Source of the DNA: Arenicella sp.
Lineage (GTDB): Bacteria > Pseudomonadota > Gammaproteobacteria > Arenicellales > Arenicellaceae
Assembly: GCA_018677115.1 (NCBI GenBank)
Contig: JAHHOC010000404.1
Location: forward strand, 1-7,014
Direction: 5' to 3'
Length of the DNA stretch: 7,014 bases
The notes beneath the pieces were generated by a model that saw only the letters and a program-made list of their open reading frames with translations, was not told the DNA's origin and did not search any database. This document shows, in pieces, positions 1-5,557 of the stretch. The first letter of the stretch is position 1, and every line of letters begins with the position of its first letter. The position numbers were made by a program, and so were the translations under genes.

Positions 1-487
1 CGCCAGCACCCACACCCACGGTAATCAGCGATTGACCCTTCATCGGCACCTTGTCGTAGCCGGTGATGTCATCAGATGGGTCATTATCACCCGGCAGCAG
101 ATAGCCGGCTTCAATCACTTCGGTGCCGTTCGGGACGTAAAAAGTCACATGTCCGCCTACGCCTGTGTTAGTACCATCGGAAGGAATTACTTTGACAATG
201 ATGCCCAGTTCATCACCATTCATTAACAATGGCGTGCCCGGTGGATGACCCCCATCGATACGCGCATCCAGAAATTGTTGCGTATCGGGATCCAAAAACA
301 TATAGACCATCCTGGTCTGCAGATTGTGCGACTCAACACTGGTGGTGGAAGCGGCAAACAGGAACAATCCGGATACAACGCCAAAAAGGCCCCCGATTAA
401 GGCCCCTACTTGCTTTACAAGTGTCTTAGATAAGCTCTGAAATGCCTTTTTGAGCTTTCGTTTTGGTTGGGAAATGGTATATTTCAC
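1..487 (-). CDS. Exported or surface protein of unknown function, N-terminal 162 residues (partial)
   Basis: The gene starts at GTG 487-485 and runs off the left edge of the window without a stop, so only 162 residues are visible. The start overlaps the stop of the upstream 108-aa gene as GTGA, and GAGAGG (493-498) lies 5 nt before it. The N-terminus is very basic (about eight Lys/Arg in the first 25 residues). A Gly/Leu/Phe/Val-rich hydrophobic stretch follows at about residues 27-46, as expected for a signal peptide or signal anchor. The rest is rich in Gly, Asp, Thr and beta-branched residues, with motifs such as GGHVTFYVPNG (111-121) and VPMKGQSLI (147-155). This suggests a secreted beta-sandwich protein, but I cannot assign a family. 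Co-translation with the 108-aa gene suggests a shared role. The reading frame is open to the edge and composition is protein-like, so the gene is very likely real; its function is unknown. Confidence 0.75.
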   Translation of the reverse strand, partial: MKYTISQPKRKLKKAFQSLSKTLVKQVGALIGGLFGVVSGLFLFAASTTSVESHNLQTRMVYMFLDPDTQQFLDARIDGGHPPGTPLLMNGDELGIIVKVIPSDGTNTGVGGHVTFYVPNGTEVIEAGYLLPGDNDPSDDITGYDKVPMKGQSLITVGVGAG

Positions 488-810
488 GGCGACCTCTCGA
501 TTCGTGACGAATATTCTTTGTCGAACACGTTTCCAGTGGGCACTAACCTGAAGGAAGCGGGTTCGTTATATTTGGTATTGAAGTTGGGTTGGTCGGGGCA
601 GGATGAGTTGGCGCTCATTCTGCCCTTTTGATTTGAGATAGAGGATCGAACACCCCCACTCTGAAAAGCGGATTCTGATATTTCCGCATAGGCGAGACAG
701 GCCGCATACTGTGCGTATGCAGCAAGCCGATCATACGTTTCCGTCCGGGTCACCGGAACAGAAACAGCAGATAGGTTTTGTACTTCCAAATCACGCAGTT
801 GACGCTGCAT
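484..810 (-). CDS. Small protein of unknown function with leader-like N-terminus (108 aa)
   Basis: I place the start at ATG 810-808 because GAGGGG lies about 6 nt upstream. An in-frame ATG at 834-832 (116 aa) has no comparable ribosome binding site. The protein has no obvious signal peptide or membrane segment. The N-terminus MQRQLRDLEVQNLSAVSVP resembles the amphipathic leaders of double-glycine peptides (acidic/Leu pattern followed by LSAV), but the Gly-Gly is missing. An Ala/Tyr-rich helix-like part follows (about residues 24-40). The C-terminal two thirds are Ser/Asn/Pro-rich, probably disordered, with Cys near residues 36 and 72. The stop overlaps the GTG of the exported protein (GTGA), so the two are probably translated together. 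I do not recognise a family. It could be a chaperone or assembly partner of that protein, or a modified peptide. Confidence 0.6.
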   Translation of the reverse strand: MQRQLRDLEVQNLSAVSVPVTRTETYDRLAAYAQYAACLAYAEISESAFQSGGVRSSISNQKGRMSANSSCPDQPNFNTKYNEPASFRLVPTGNVFDKEYSSRIERSP

Positions 811-833
811 GTAATACCCCTCGCCTATGAGCA

Positions 834-839
834 TTTATA
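834..839 (-). promoter_or_regulatory. Possible -10 box for the 108-aa gene
   Basis: TATAAA is read on the minus strand at 839-834. Transcription would start near 828, which would place the upstream ATG (834) outside the transcript and leave ATG 810 with its GAGGGG site as the first start. No good -35 is visible (CTAATT at 17 bp is poor), so this is only a candidate. Confidence 0.25.
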
Positions 840-877
840 AAGTTAGGTCTAAATTGAATTAGCCCTTCTTACATTTT

Positions 878-916
878 CCTTGTGCCACTCCAGTCGGGGG
901 CACACTATGCACAAGG
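878..916. repeat. 8-bp inverted repeat (hairpin) just downstream of the trmB terminator
   Basis: CCTTGTGC at 878-885 pairs perfectly with GCACAAGG at 909-916 around a 23-nt loop that contains GGGGGCAC. It is not followed by a T-run on the minus strand, so it is not an obvious terminator there. It sits about 70-105 nt before the start of the 108-aa gene and could be a leader-RNA structure or a protein-binding site. Confidence 0.4.
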
Positions 917-917
917 C

Positions 918-964
918 AAAAAAAATGGGTCCACGTCAATCTATAATAGATTGATCCAGACCCA
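918..964 (-). terminator. Rho-independent terminator closing the trmB operon
   Basis: The repeat is symmetrical about position 945. The outer arms are TGGGTC (926-931) and GACCCA (959-964). The inner arms are TCAATCTA (936-943) and TAGATTGA (947-954), with a 3-nt loop. The arms are separated by matching 4-nt internal loops (932-935 and 955-958). Read on the minus strand, the hairpin is followed at once by eight T (925-918). This is the expected form of an intrinsic terminator for transcription coming from trmB, whose stop is about 205 nt upstream. Confidence 0.8.
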
Positions 965-1169
965 ACCCGGCCACGAACTTCCGACAAAATTCAGCCCCCT
1001 GAAATTTCGCCATACACGGCCTTGGACTATCTTTCTACAGAACAAACGCGTGAAATGCAAGCTGACACATTTTGTAACAATTGGAATTTCGCCAGAAACT
1101 GGAAAAATCGGGCCAGTTGATTGCGCAACACTCGGTTTTTATTAGTCAATTTGTCCTCAAACTGTAATT

Positions 1170-1856
1170 CTATCGACGAACAAACAGTAAATCCCAGACA
1201 CCGTGTCCTAGATTTTCACCGCGCGACTCATATTTTGTCTTTGACCGATATTCGGGTTTTTTTGCGTAATTTGTTGCTGTATTGAGCAGATTGACGTTTT
1301 TTGTCAATACTTGCAGAATGTGTTCAGCGTAATTTTCCCAGTCTGTGGCGACGTGCAAAACACCGCCAGGTTTCAATTTTTTGACCATCAGCGAGACGAA
1401 ATCAGGCTGGATCAAGCGGCGTTTATGATGCCTTTTCTTATGCCAGGGATCAGGAAAAAAGATCTGTATGCGGTCGAGGCATTCGTCAGCAATCTGTGTT
1501 TCGAACACCTCAACGGCATCGCTCTGTGACACACGGATGTTTTCAAGGCCATGCTTTTTCACCTGCACCAGCAAACTGCCCACTCCCGGCTTATGCACCT
1601 CAATACCGAGGAAATTTTGCTCCGGTTGCTGTTGCGCCATCTCCACCAGCGACAGGCCGTTGCCAAACCCTATCTCAACCACCGTAAATGCCTCGCGCCC
1701 GAACATCTGCGCCAAGTCTAGCTGCTGTGTTTCCGCGTCAACACCATATTTGGGCCATAGCTGATCGATCGCATTTTGCTGGCCGCTGGTAATCTTGCCC
1801 TCGCGTCTTACATAGCTGCGGATCGGACGCATAAATTTTTTGTCGCCCGCACTCAT
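1170..1856 (-). CDS. trmB: tRNA (guanine-N7-)-methyltransferase TrmB
   Basis: This enzyme uses S-adenosylmethionine to methylate N7 of G46 in the variable loop of tRNAs, in the cytoplasm. The 228-aa protein is close to the usual length (E. coli about 239). Recognisable family blocks are IRSYVRREG (12-20), the SAM-binding EIGFGNG (61-67), FLGIEVHKPGVG (82-93), the signature FFPDPWHK followed by a basic run (133-147), ATDWENYAEH (170-179), and the C-terminal TKYESRG (207-213) and GHGVWDLLF (217-225). The start is ATG 1856, with GGAGGG at 1863-1868 six nt upstream. It overlaps the kinase stop as ATGA, so it is probably translationally coupled to the upstream cassette. All key motifs are intact. 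Finding a housekeeping tRNA enzyme as the last gene of an HprK-related cassette is unusual. The transcript probably ends at the terminator at 918-964. Confidence 0.96.
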   Translation of the reverse strand: MSAGDKKFMRPIRSYVRREGKITSGQQNAIDQLWPKYGVDAETQQLDLAQMFGREAFTVVEIGFGNGLSLVEMAQQQPEQNFLGIEVHKPGVGSLLVQVKKHGLENIRVSQSDAVEVFETQIADECLDRIQIFFPDPWHKKRHHKRRLIQPDFVSLMVKKLKPGGVLHVATDWENYAEHILQVLTKNVNLLNTATNYAKKPEYRSKTKYESRGENLGHGVWDLLFVRR

Positions 1857-2695
1857 TGCCCGCCCTCCAGGATACCCCTTAGCCGATCACTGAAACCGGT
1901 TGGAAGTGTGTCAAAGCCACCGTATTCAAGCCGGTAACAGGGCGTCGACCTGATCTGCTGCATAGCTGAGCGGAAGCCATGCCCTTGCAGGTTGCGGGCA
2001 TTAACATGGTTTTCCATCAGGCCCATACCCGCTTCGGCACTGGATATGTCTGTAAAACTGAAATCCGCATGGGCTTTATAGCGAGGATATACAAAGGCGG
2101 CCAGCTGGTGGGAGGGCAAGCAAGACACAGCACCTCCAAGGTCGGCGGCAAAAACCGCATTGGCTTGTTGCCCGGTTATGACGGCTCCGGAGCTCGCCAG
2201 CAGTGGCCGGATGGCATCAATACCCGCCGCCTTTATCTGTATCGGCCGCGCTATACCACTTACGCTACTACCTTCCAGCAAGATCAATTCGTCAGTCAAA
2301 TAGTCAAAACCATTGGCCACCAGCCACGCGGTAAAACTCGATTTACCGGCACCACTGTTGCCCGGTATCACCATCGCGCGCCCGTTGGCAGCCACCGCAG
2401 CTGCATGCACACAATGTACCGACGTTGCCTGGTCTGCGATATGAAACAATATGCGGTCGCTCAGGTGATAAATTAAATCTCCCGCCTGTTTGAACGTGCG
2501 TGTGACCTCACCGGCTGCTTCATGCAATTGCCACCCTCCGTCATCCCCCTCTACGGTAATTTCGATATCGACGGAGGTTGACGCGACTTGCGCCTGCAAA
2601 TCAGCCAGCATAGGCGAGAGCAAGGTTTCCGCCGCTTTGCCTTTAAGCAGCACAGTTTCCTGCACACCTGCTATTTCAATCAACCATTGCGACAA
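1853..2695 (-). CDS. HprK-related kinase A (HPr-rel-A system)
   Basis: This is a distant relative of HPr kinase/phosphorylase and is predicted to be a cytoplasmic ATP-dependent protein or peptide kinase with an unknown substrate. In the 280-aa protein, VHAAAVA (96-102) precedes a P-loop, GNSGAGKSS (112-120, Lys118). DYLTDELILLE (131-141) follows, with Asp135-Glu136 where HprK carries its catalytic acidic residues. The N-terminal 90 residues are unlike the HprK N-domain, as in the HprK-related A family. The start is TTG 2695, with AAGGA about 8 nt upstream and the PqqD-like stop only 4 nt away. The stop overlaps the trmB start (ATGA). The closest functional analogues are the HprK-like kinases that phosphorylate lasso peptides. 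HPr itself is not encoded here, so a carbon-catabolite role is unlikely. The family call is firm; the substrate is unknown. Confidence 0.88.
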   Translation of the reverse strand: MSQWLIEIAGVQETVLLKGKAAETLLSPMLADLQAQVASTSVDIEITVEGDDGGWQLHEAAGEVTRTFKQAGDLIYHLSDRILFHIADQATSVHCVHAAAVAANGRAMVIPGNSGAGKSSFTAWLVANGFDYLTDELILLEGSSVSGIARPIQIKAAGIDAIRPLLASSGAVITGQQANAVFAADLGGAVSCLPSHQLAAFVYPRYKAHADFSFTDISSAEAGMGLMENHVNARNLQGHGFRSAMQQIRSTPCYRLEYGGFDTLPTGFSDRLRGILEGGQ

Positions 2696-2699
2696 CAGT

Positions 2700-2975
2700 C
2701 TAATCCTTCTGCTTTATCACGCCGAGCCGCTGAAGCTGTTCGAGCGCGGCAGCCACATCAGCGGGTATCTGCTCGGCCTGGCCAGGGAACTGCTCGGCTA
2801 GCTCGGCGATCAGCTGCGCCGCCGTGCGCTTTCCATCGCACAGGCGCCAGACCAGTGCAGAAGCCGGATTGAGATGCAGCGTAGCGGCGGTCTGTGGATT
2901 AAACAACAGGCAGTCTTCGTCCATCTGCTCCAGCAGACAACCATCAGCCTGAATATAAATTTTGTCGTTATTCAC
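2700..2975 (-). CDS. HPr-rel-A system PqqD-like protein (peptide-binding RRE fold)
   Basis: The 91-aa protein has the PqqD-family pattern along its whole length: a two-strand start (KIYIQADGCLLEQMDED), then a conserved block with LNPASALVWRLCDG (about 35-48), RTAAQLIAELAEQF, and a last helix ending LEQLQRLGVI. PqqD-type domains bind leader peptides of ribosomally made, modified peptides and present them to tailoring enzymes. A free-standing copy between a nucleotidyltransferase and a kinase suggests it delivers a peptide substrate to one or both. The start is GTG 2975, with GGAG 4 nt upstream. An ATG slightly further upstream is out of frame. The gene follows the nucleotidyltransferase by 27 bp and precedes the kinase by 4 bp, so it lies in the same operon. 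No ligand is proven. Confidence 0.85.
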   Translation of the reverse strand: MNNDKIYIQADGCLLEQMDEDCLLFNPQTAATLHLNPASALVWRLCDGKRTAAQLIAELAEQFPGQAEQIPADVAAALEQLQRLGVIKQKD

Positions 2976-3002
2976 CTGTCTCCATCTACTTGCTGATCTC
3001 CG

Positions 3003-4115
3003 CTAACCGCCGCGGATCGCCGAAAAGGCGCGCTGAAACAACCATTTAAGCAGCGTCAGCGGATGCCGCACCAATCTGGTGAACAGCAAACTGTTGCCGG
3101 GTGCGACATTGTAATACATATGCATCCACCAGTCGGACGGGTTGAACAACAGGCGCAGCTTTTTACCGAACGAAACCTGCGGTTTCATAATGCGCCGAAA
3201 AGCCAGCATGATTTCACCCTGACCACTTATTTCTCCAGCAAAATCACCTCCGACCTTGGACTGCAACGCAGGCGATAACGGTACCAGCGAGTGCAGGCAC
3301 TGCAGCGTGTTAAGCACATGATCGTAGTCACGATCTATCCGTTCCCAGTCGATTTCATCAATGAACCGTTCGGCATAAGCCACCGCATCCAGCATATTAA
3401 TCATCTTGATAAAATCGCCGGGGTGCAAGCCGGCAAGGTGCCGGCATACCTGGTGCAATTGATGCTCATGACCGAGTGTCTGCAGCTCGAGTTCTTGCCA
3501 CTGCACAGTGCGCACTTCGTCGGCCACGGCCTCATAAGGCAGGTGCCCGGGTACATCGCGGCCCAGCGCATCGTGATGTATTTCCACGCTGACGGTAAAT
3601 CCATCAACCTGCTTTTCGGCATTTGGTAACTGGTGCGTGCTACGCATAAACCGAGAGGGTTGTGATTCAGGCAGATCAAAACCCAGCTGCACTAACAGCT
3701 CACCTGCTTCGGCCAGCCGAGACCGCGGCACCAACAGGTCAATGTCACGCATCGGCCGCAGTGCGACTGATGGGTAGATCATCGGTGCCAGCGCCAGGCC
3801 CTTCAGGGCCACCAATGGCAGTTCGTGTTCAGCAAAGGCGGCGGACAACTCCTGCATCGCCCGGTAGCGCGCATCAGCGGCGCCCCGGTGTCTCATCTGC
3901 AGCCCTTTGAGGCTTACCAACGCCTCCAGCGGAATCGCCAGGTTAAGTTCGCGGATGTGCTCTGCCAACAATGGCGCCAGCGCATTCAACTCGATTTGTT
4001 CGAGTAACCCCGGCCAATCCGTAATGGCTTCAAGCTGTTCCAGCAGCCGTGCACCCTCCTCGTCGTTGAGGCGAAGGCGGGTGATCTGTGCGAGCAAATT
4101 GATTGAAACATCCAT
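3003..4115 (-). CDS. Nucleotidyltransferase family protein (NTP_transf_5-like), copy with intact motifs
   Basis: The 370-aa protein belongs to the uncharacterised nucleotidyltransferase family found with HprK-related kinases. The N-terminal helical part is followed by the catalytic core: VALKGLALAP (102-111), RPMRDIDLLV (120-129) with the metal-binding pair Asp124 and Asp126, and VEIHHD (177-182), which could supply the third acidic residue. The C-terminal half is helical and ends with FNPSDWW (324-330) and a basic tail. Such enzymes transfer an NMP or a nucleotide-like group; the acceptor here is unknown and could be the peptide bound by the PqqD-like partner. The start is ATG 4115; AAGGG lies rather far upstream (about 12 nt), so initiation may be modest. 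It is a gapless paralogue of the gene at 4189-5298. A terminator-like hairpin lies between the two genes. Confidence 0.85.
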   Translation of the reverse strand: MDVSINLLAQITRLRLNDEEGARLLEQLEAITDWPGLLEQIELNALAPLLAEHIRELNLAIPLEALVSLKGLQMRHRGAADARYRAMQELSAAFAEHELPLVALKGLALAPMIYPSVALRPMRDIDLLVPRSRLAEAGELLVQLGFDLPESQPSRFMRSTHQLPNAEKQVDGFTVSVEIHHDALGRDVPGHLPYEAVADEVRTVQWQELELQTLGHEHQLHQVCRHLAGLHPGDFIKMINMLDAVAYAERFIDEIDWERIDRDYDHVLNTLQCLHSLVPLSPALQSKVGGDFAGEISGQGEIMLAFRRIMKPQVSFGKKLRLLFNPSDWWMHMYYNVAPGNSLLFTRLVRHPLTLLKWLFQRAFSAIRGG

Positions 4116-4130
4116 ACCTGATTTTCCCTT

Positions 4131-4157
4131 AAAAATGCCGGCCGCAGCCAGCTTTTT
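4131..4157 (-). terminator. Terminator-like hairpin between the two nucleotidyltransferase genes
   Basis: On the minus strand GCTGGC (4152-4147) and GCCGGC (4142-4137) form a 6-bp GC-rich stem with one G-U pair and a 4-nt loop. The sequence ATTTTT follows (4136-4131) and an A-run precedes. On the plus strand the same stem has a C-A mismatch, so the minus direction fits better. It lies about 30 nt after the stop of the upstream gene and may attenuate expression of the downstream genes. Confidence 0.45.
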
Positions 4158-4188
4158 GTGTCTCGCTAGCCAGCCTGTCCGCAGCCGC

Positions 4189-5298
4189 TTAGTTACTCCG
4201 CCCTGAAAACAGGCGCTTAATAGACCAACCCAGCACTTTCAACGGATGTTTAAACCACTTTACTCTCCACAGGCTCTTACCCGGTGGAACTTCATAGCGC
4301 AGGTGCAGCCACCAATCAGACGGATTCAACAGCAGGCTAAGGCGCTTGCCCAGGGGGTGCCCCGCGCTCACGATCCGGCTCGGCGCGATCATCGGTTCAG
4401 CTATCCCCTGGATAGACTCGTCTGCCACATTGCCGACCAGGGTAGTCAGCCGCAGGGAAAGCGGCACAATAGGATGTAGCAGACGCAGGGTATTCAACAC
4501 GTGGCTGTATTCATCACGCATCCATTGCCAGTCGATTTCATCGTAATATTCCTCGGCATAGGCCACAATATCCAAAATATCGATCAGCTTGATGACGTCA
4601 TCCGGGTGATGCCCGGCCAACCGCCGGCACAAATGGTGCAGCATATGTTCGGGACCCAGCGCTTCAAAATGCAAGGCCACCGACGGAACCGTCTGGCTCT
4701 CGAGATCGGCCTCCGCAAACAACAGCTTGCCCGGCACTTCAGCTGGCATGGCATCGAGGTAAAGATTAAGTTTAATCGGGAAGCCCAACTCACCCCGGGT
4801 GGCGGTGACCATCCTCAGCCCCTTGCGTTTGTTCGGCGCCGGCAGTGGCTCAACCAAATCGAAATAGAGCTTAGGCAAGAATTTGGTAACTTTATCGAGG
4901 TCCTTTTCGGCGATCAGCAGGTCAATATCGAGCAGGGGTCGCAGTTCGATAGTCTGGTAGAGTAACGGCGCCAATGCCATGGCATGCAGCACCAGGTAGG
5001 GCACGTCGACTTCTTCCATGAACATGTCCAGCTCGCGCAACAATTCAAAACAGGTATCCACCGCCAGAATATGGCGCATCTGCAACGCCTTCAGGCTCAG
5101 TAACGCCTGTTTACGCAAATCGAGATCGTGCTCCTGCACATGCTCGAGCAACAGCGGCGCCATGCCATGTTGCTCAATCTGCTCCAGAAAGTCCGGCCAG
5201 TCGAGAATCTGCTGCAAGCCGCTCTGCAAGGCAACAGCATCGTGCCGCGATAACGGCAGCCGCGCCAGTGAATACAACACTCTTGTAAACCGATCCAA
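4189..5298 (-). CDS. Nucleotidyltransferase family paralogue with altered catalytic motifs
   Basis: I start this gene at TTG 5298 (369 aa). GGGGTGA (5305-5311) lies 6 nt upstream, and from this start the protein aligns to the 3003-4115 product without a single gap. By hand count about 155 of 369 residues are identical. A TTG at 5304 would give 371 aa but touches the ribosome binding site. RPLLDIDLLI (120-129) keeps Asp124 and Asp126. However, the LKG motif of the sister (104-106) is LHA here, and its VEIH motif (177-180) is replaced by LNLY, losing the acidic residue. The C-terminal LNPSDWW (324-330) is conserved. It may be a catalytically weak or dead partner subunit, or may have a different specificity. 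It is the first gene of the cassette after the promoter near 5393. Confidence 0.82.
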   Translation of the reverse strand: MDRFTRVLYSLARLPLSRHDAVALQSGLQQILDWPDFLEQIEQHGMAPLLLEHVQEHDLDLRKQALLSLKALQMRHILAVDTCFELLRELDMFMEEVDVPYLVLHAMALAPLLYQTIELRPLLDIDLLIAEKDLDKVTKFLPKLYFDLVEPLPAPNKRKGLRMVTATRGELGFPIKLNLYLDAMPAEVPGKLLFAEADLESQTVPSVALHFEALGPEHMLHHLCRRLAGHHPDDVIKLIDILDIVAYAEEYYDEIDWQWMRDEYSHVLNTLRLLHPIVPLSLRLTTLVGNVADESIQGIAEPMIAPSRIVSAGHPLGKRLSLLLNPSDWWLHLRYEVPPGKSLWRVKWFKHPLKVLGWSIKRLFSGRSN

Positions 5299-5304
5299 AC
5301 CCAA

Positions 5305-5311
5305 TCACCCC
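5305..5311 (-). promoter_or_regulatory. Shine-Dalgarno that fixes the TTG start at 5298
   Basis: GGGGTGA on the minus strand is 6 nt upstream of TTG 5298 and directly abuts TTG 5304. Normal spacing therefore favours the shorter protein. The gapless match with the sister nucleotidyltransferase from its first Met-Asp supports the same choice. Confidence 0.6.
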
Positions 5312-5363
5312 ATAATCAAAGCGGTGGCATCCAACTTCTAAATTGAAGTCATTAGTTATTGCA

Positions 5364-5381
5364 AGTTGTTAAGCAACAACT
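5364..5381. repeat. Perfect 18-bp hairpin or operator in the leader of the nucleotidyltransferase operon
   Basis: AGTTGTT (5364-5370) and AACAACT (5375-5381) are perfect inverted arms around a 4-nt loop. The element lies just downstream of the TATAAT box at 5393-5398, around the expected transcription start. It could be a repressor site or a stem at the 5' end of the mRNA. It lacks a T-run and is AU-rich, so it is not a terminator. Confidence 0.45.
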
Positions 5382-5392
5382 CTAAGCCTATG

Positions 5393-5398
5393 ATTATA
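5393..5398 (-). promoter_or_regulatory. Consensus -10 box (TATAAT) for the cassette operon
   Basis: A perfect TATAAT is read on the minus strand about 95 nt upstream of TTG 5298, downstream of the terminator at 5501-5522. The -35 is poor: TTGCCA (5425-5420) is 21 bp away, too far for sigma-70, and nothing better lies at 16-18 bp. An activator may be required. It would give a leader of about 85-90 nt. Confidence 0.45.
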
Positions 5399-5500
5399 GA
5401 TGGAAATCTGCTTTAAATGTGGCAAATTCTTGCCGGACCATGTTAATGACCGGTTAAGCACCCGGTTTCCGGCACCGATGCATGACGAAAAGGCAATAAG

Positions 5501-5522
5501 AAAGCCGGATAGCGCCGGCTTT
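5501..5522 (-). terminator. Intrinsic terminator after the 40-aa peptide gene
   Basis: AAAGCCGG (5501-5508) and CCGGCTTT (5515-5522) form a perfect 8-bp stem with a 6-nt loop. On the minus strand it continues into CTTATT, a U-rich tail, 35 nt after the stop of the 40-aa ORF. Its position supports the small ORF as a separately controlled transcript, with the larger cassette genes made by read-through or from the promoter near 5393. Confidence 0.7.
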
Positions 5523-5557
5523 TCATGTAGAAGCAGAGATAGATTAAGGTAACATTT

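Larger units (their letters stand above)
811..1169. other. Intergenic region between trmB and the 108-aa gene
   Basis: About 360 bp contain no convincing protein gene on either strand. A plus-strand ORF at 882-1145 has no ribosome binding site and lies across two hairpins. The region holds a terminator (918-964), a second hairpin (878-916), a small inverted repeat (AACTGG at 1097-1102 with CCAGTT at 1113-1118) and a 10-bp direct repeat AATTTCGCCA (1003-1012 and 1085-1094). The stretch from 965 to 1169 would be a 3' untranslated tail of about 200 nt on the trmB transcript. I see nothing else in it. Confidence 0.5.

Noticed and set aside
1003..1094. Direct repeat AATTTCGCCA (1003-1012, 1085-1094)
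   Set aside because: Only two 10-bp copies, expected by chance; no further unit that would suggest a repeat array.
882..1145. 87-aa plus-strand ORF in the trmB downstream gap
   Set aside because: No Shine-Dalgarno, runs through the terminator and a poly-A tract, and its translation has no recognisable pattern.
1979..2476. 165-aa plus-strand ORF
   Set aside because: It lies wholly opposite the HprK-related kinase, has no ribosome binding site, and its translation lacks any family pattern; it is an antisense shadow.
4501..4965. 154-aa plus-strand ORF
   Set aside because: Antisense to the upstream nucleotidyltransferase paralogue and without family features.
5420..5425. TTGCCA as -35 partner of TATAAT 5393-5398
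   Set aside because: The spacing is 21 bp, outside the range tolerated by sigma-70.
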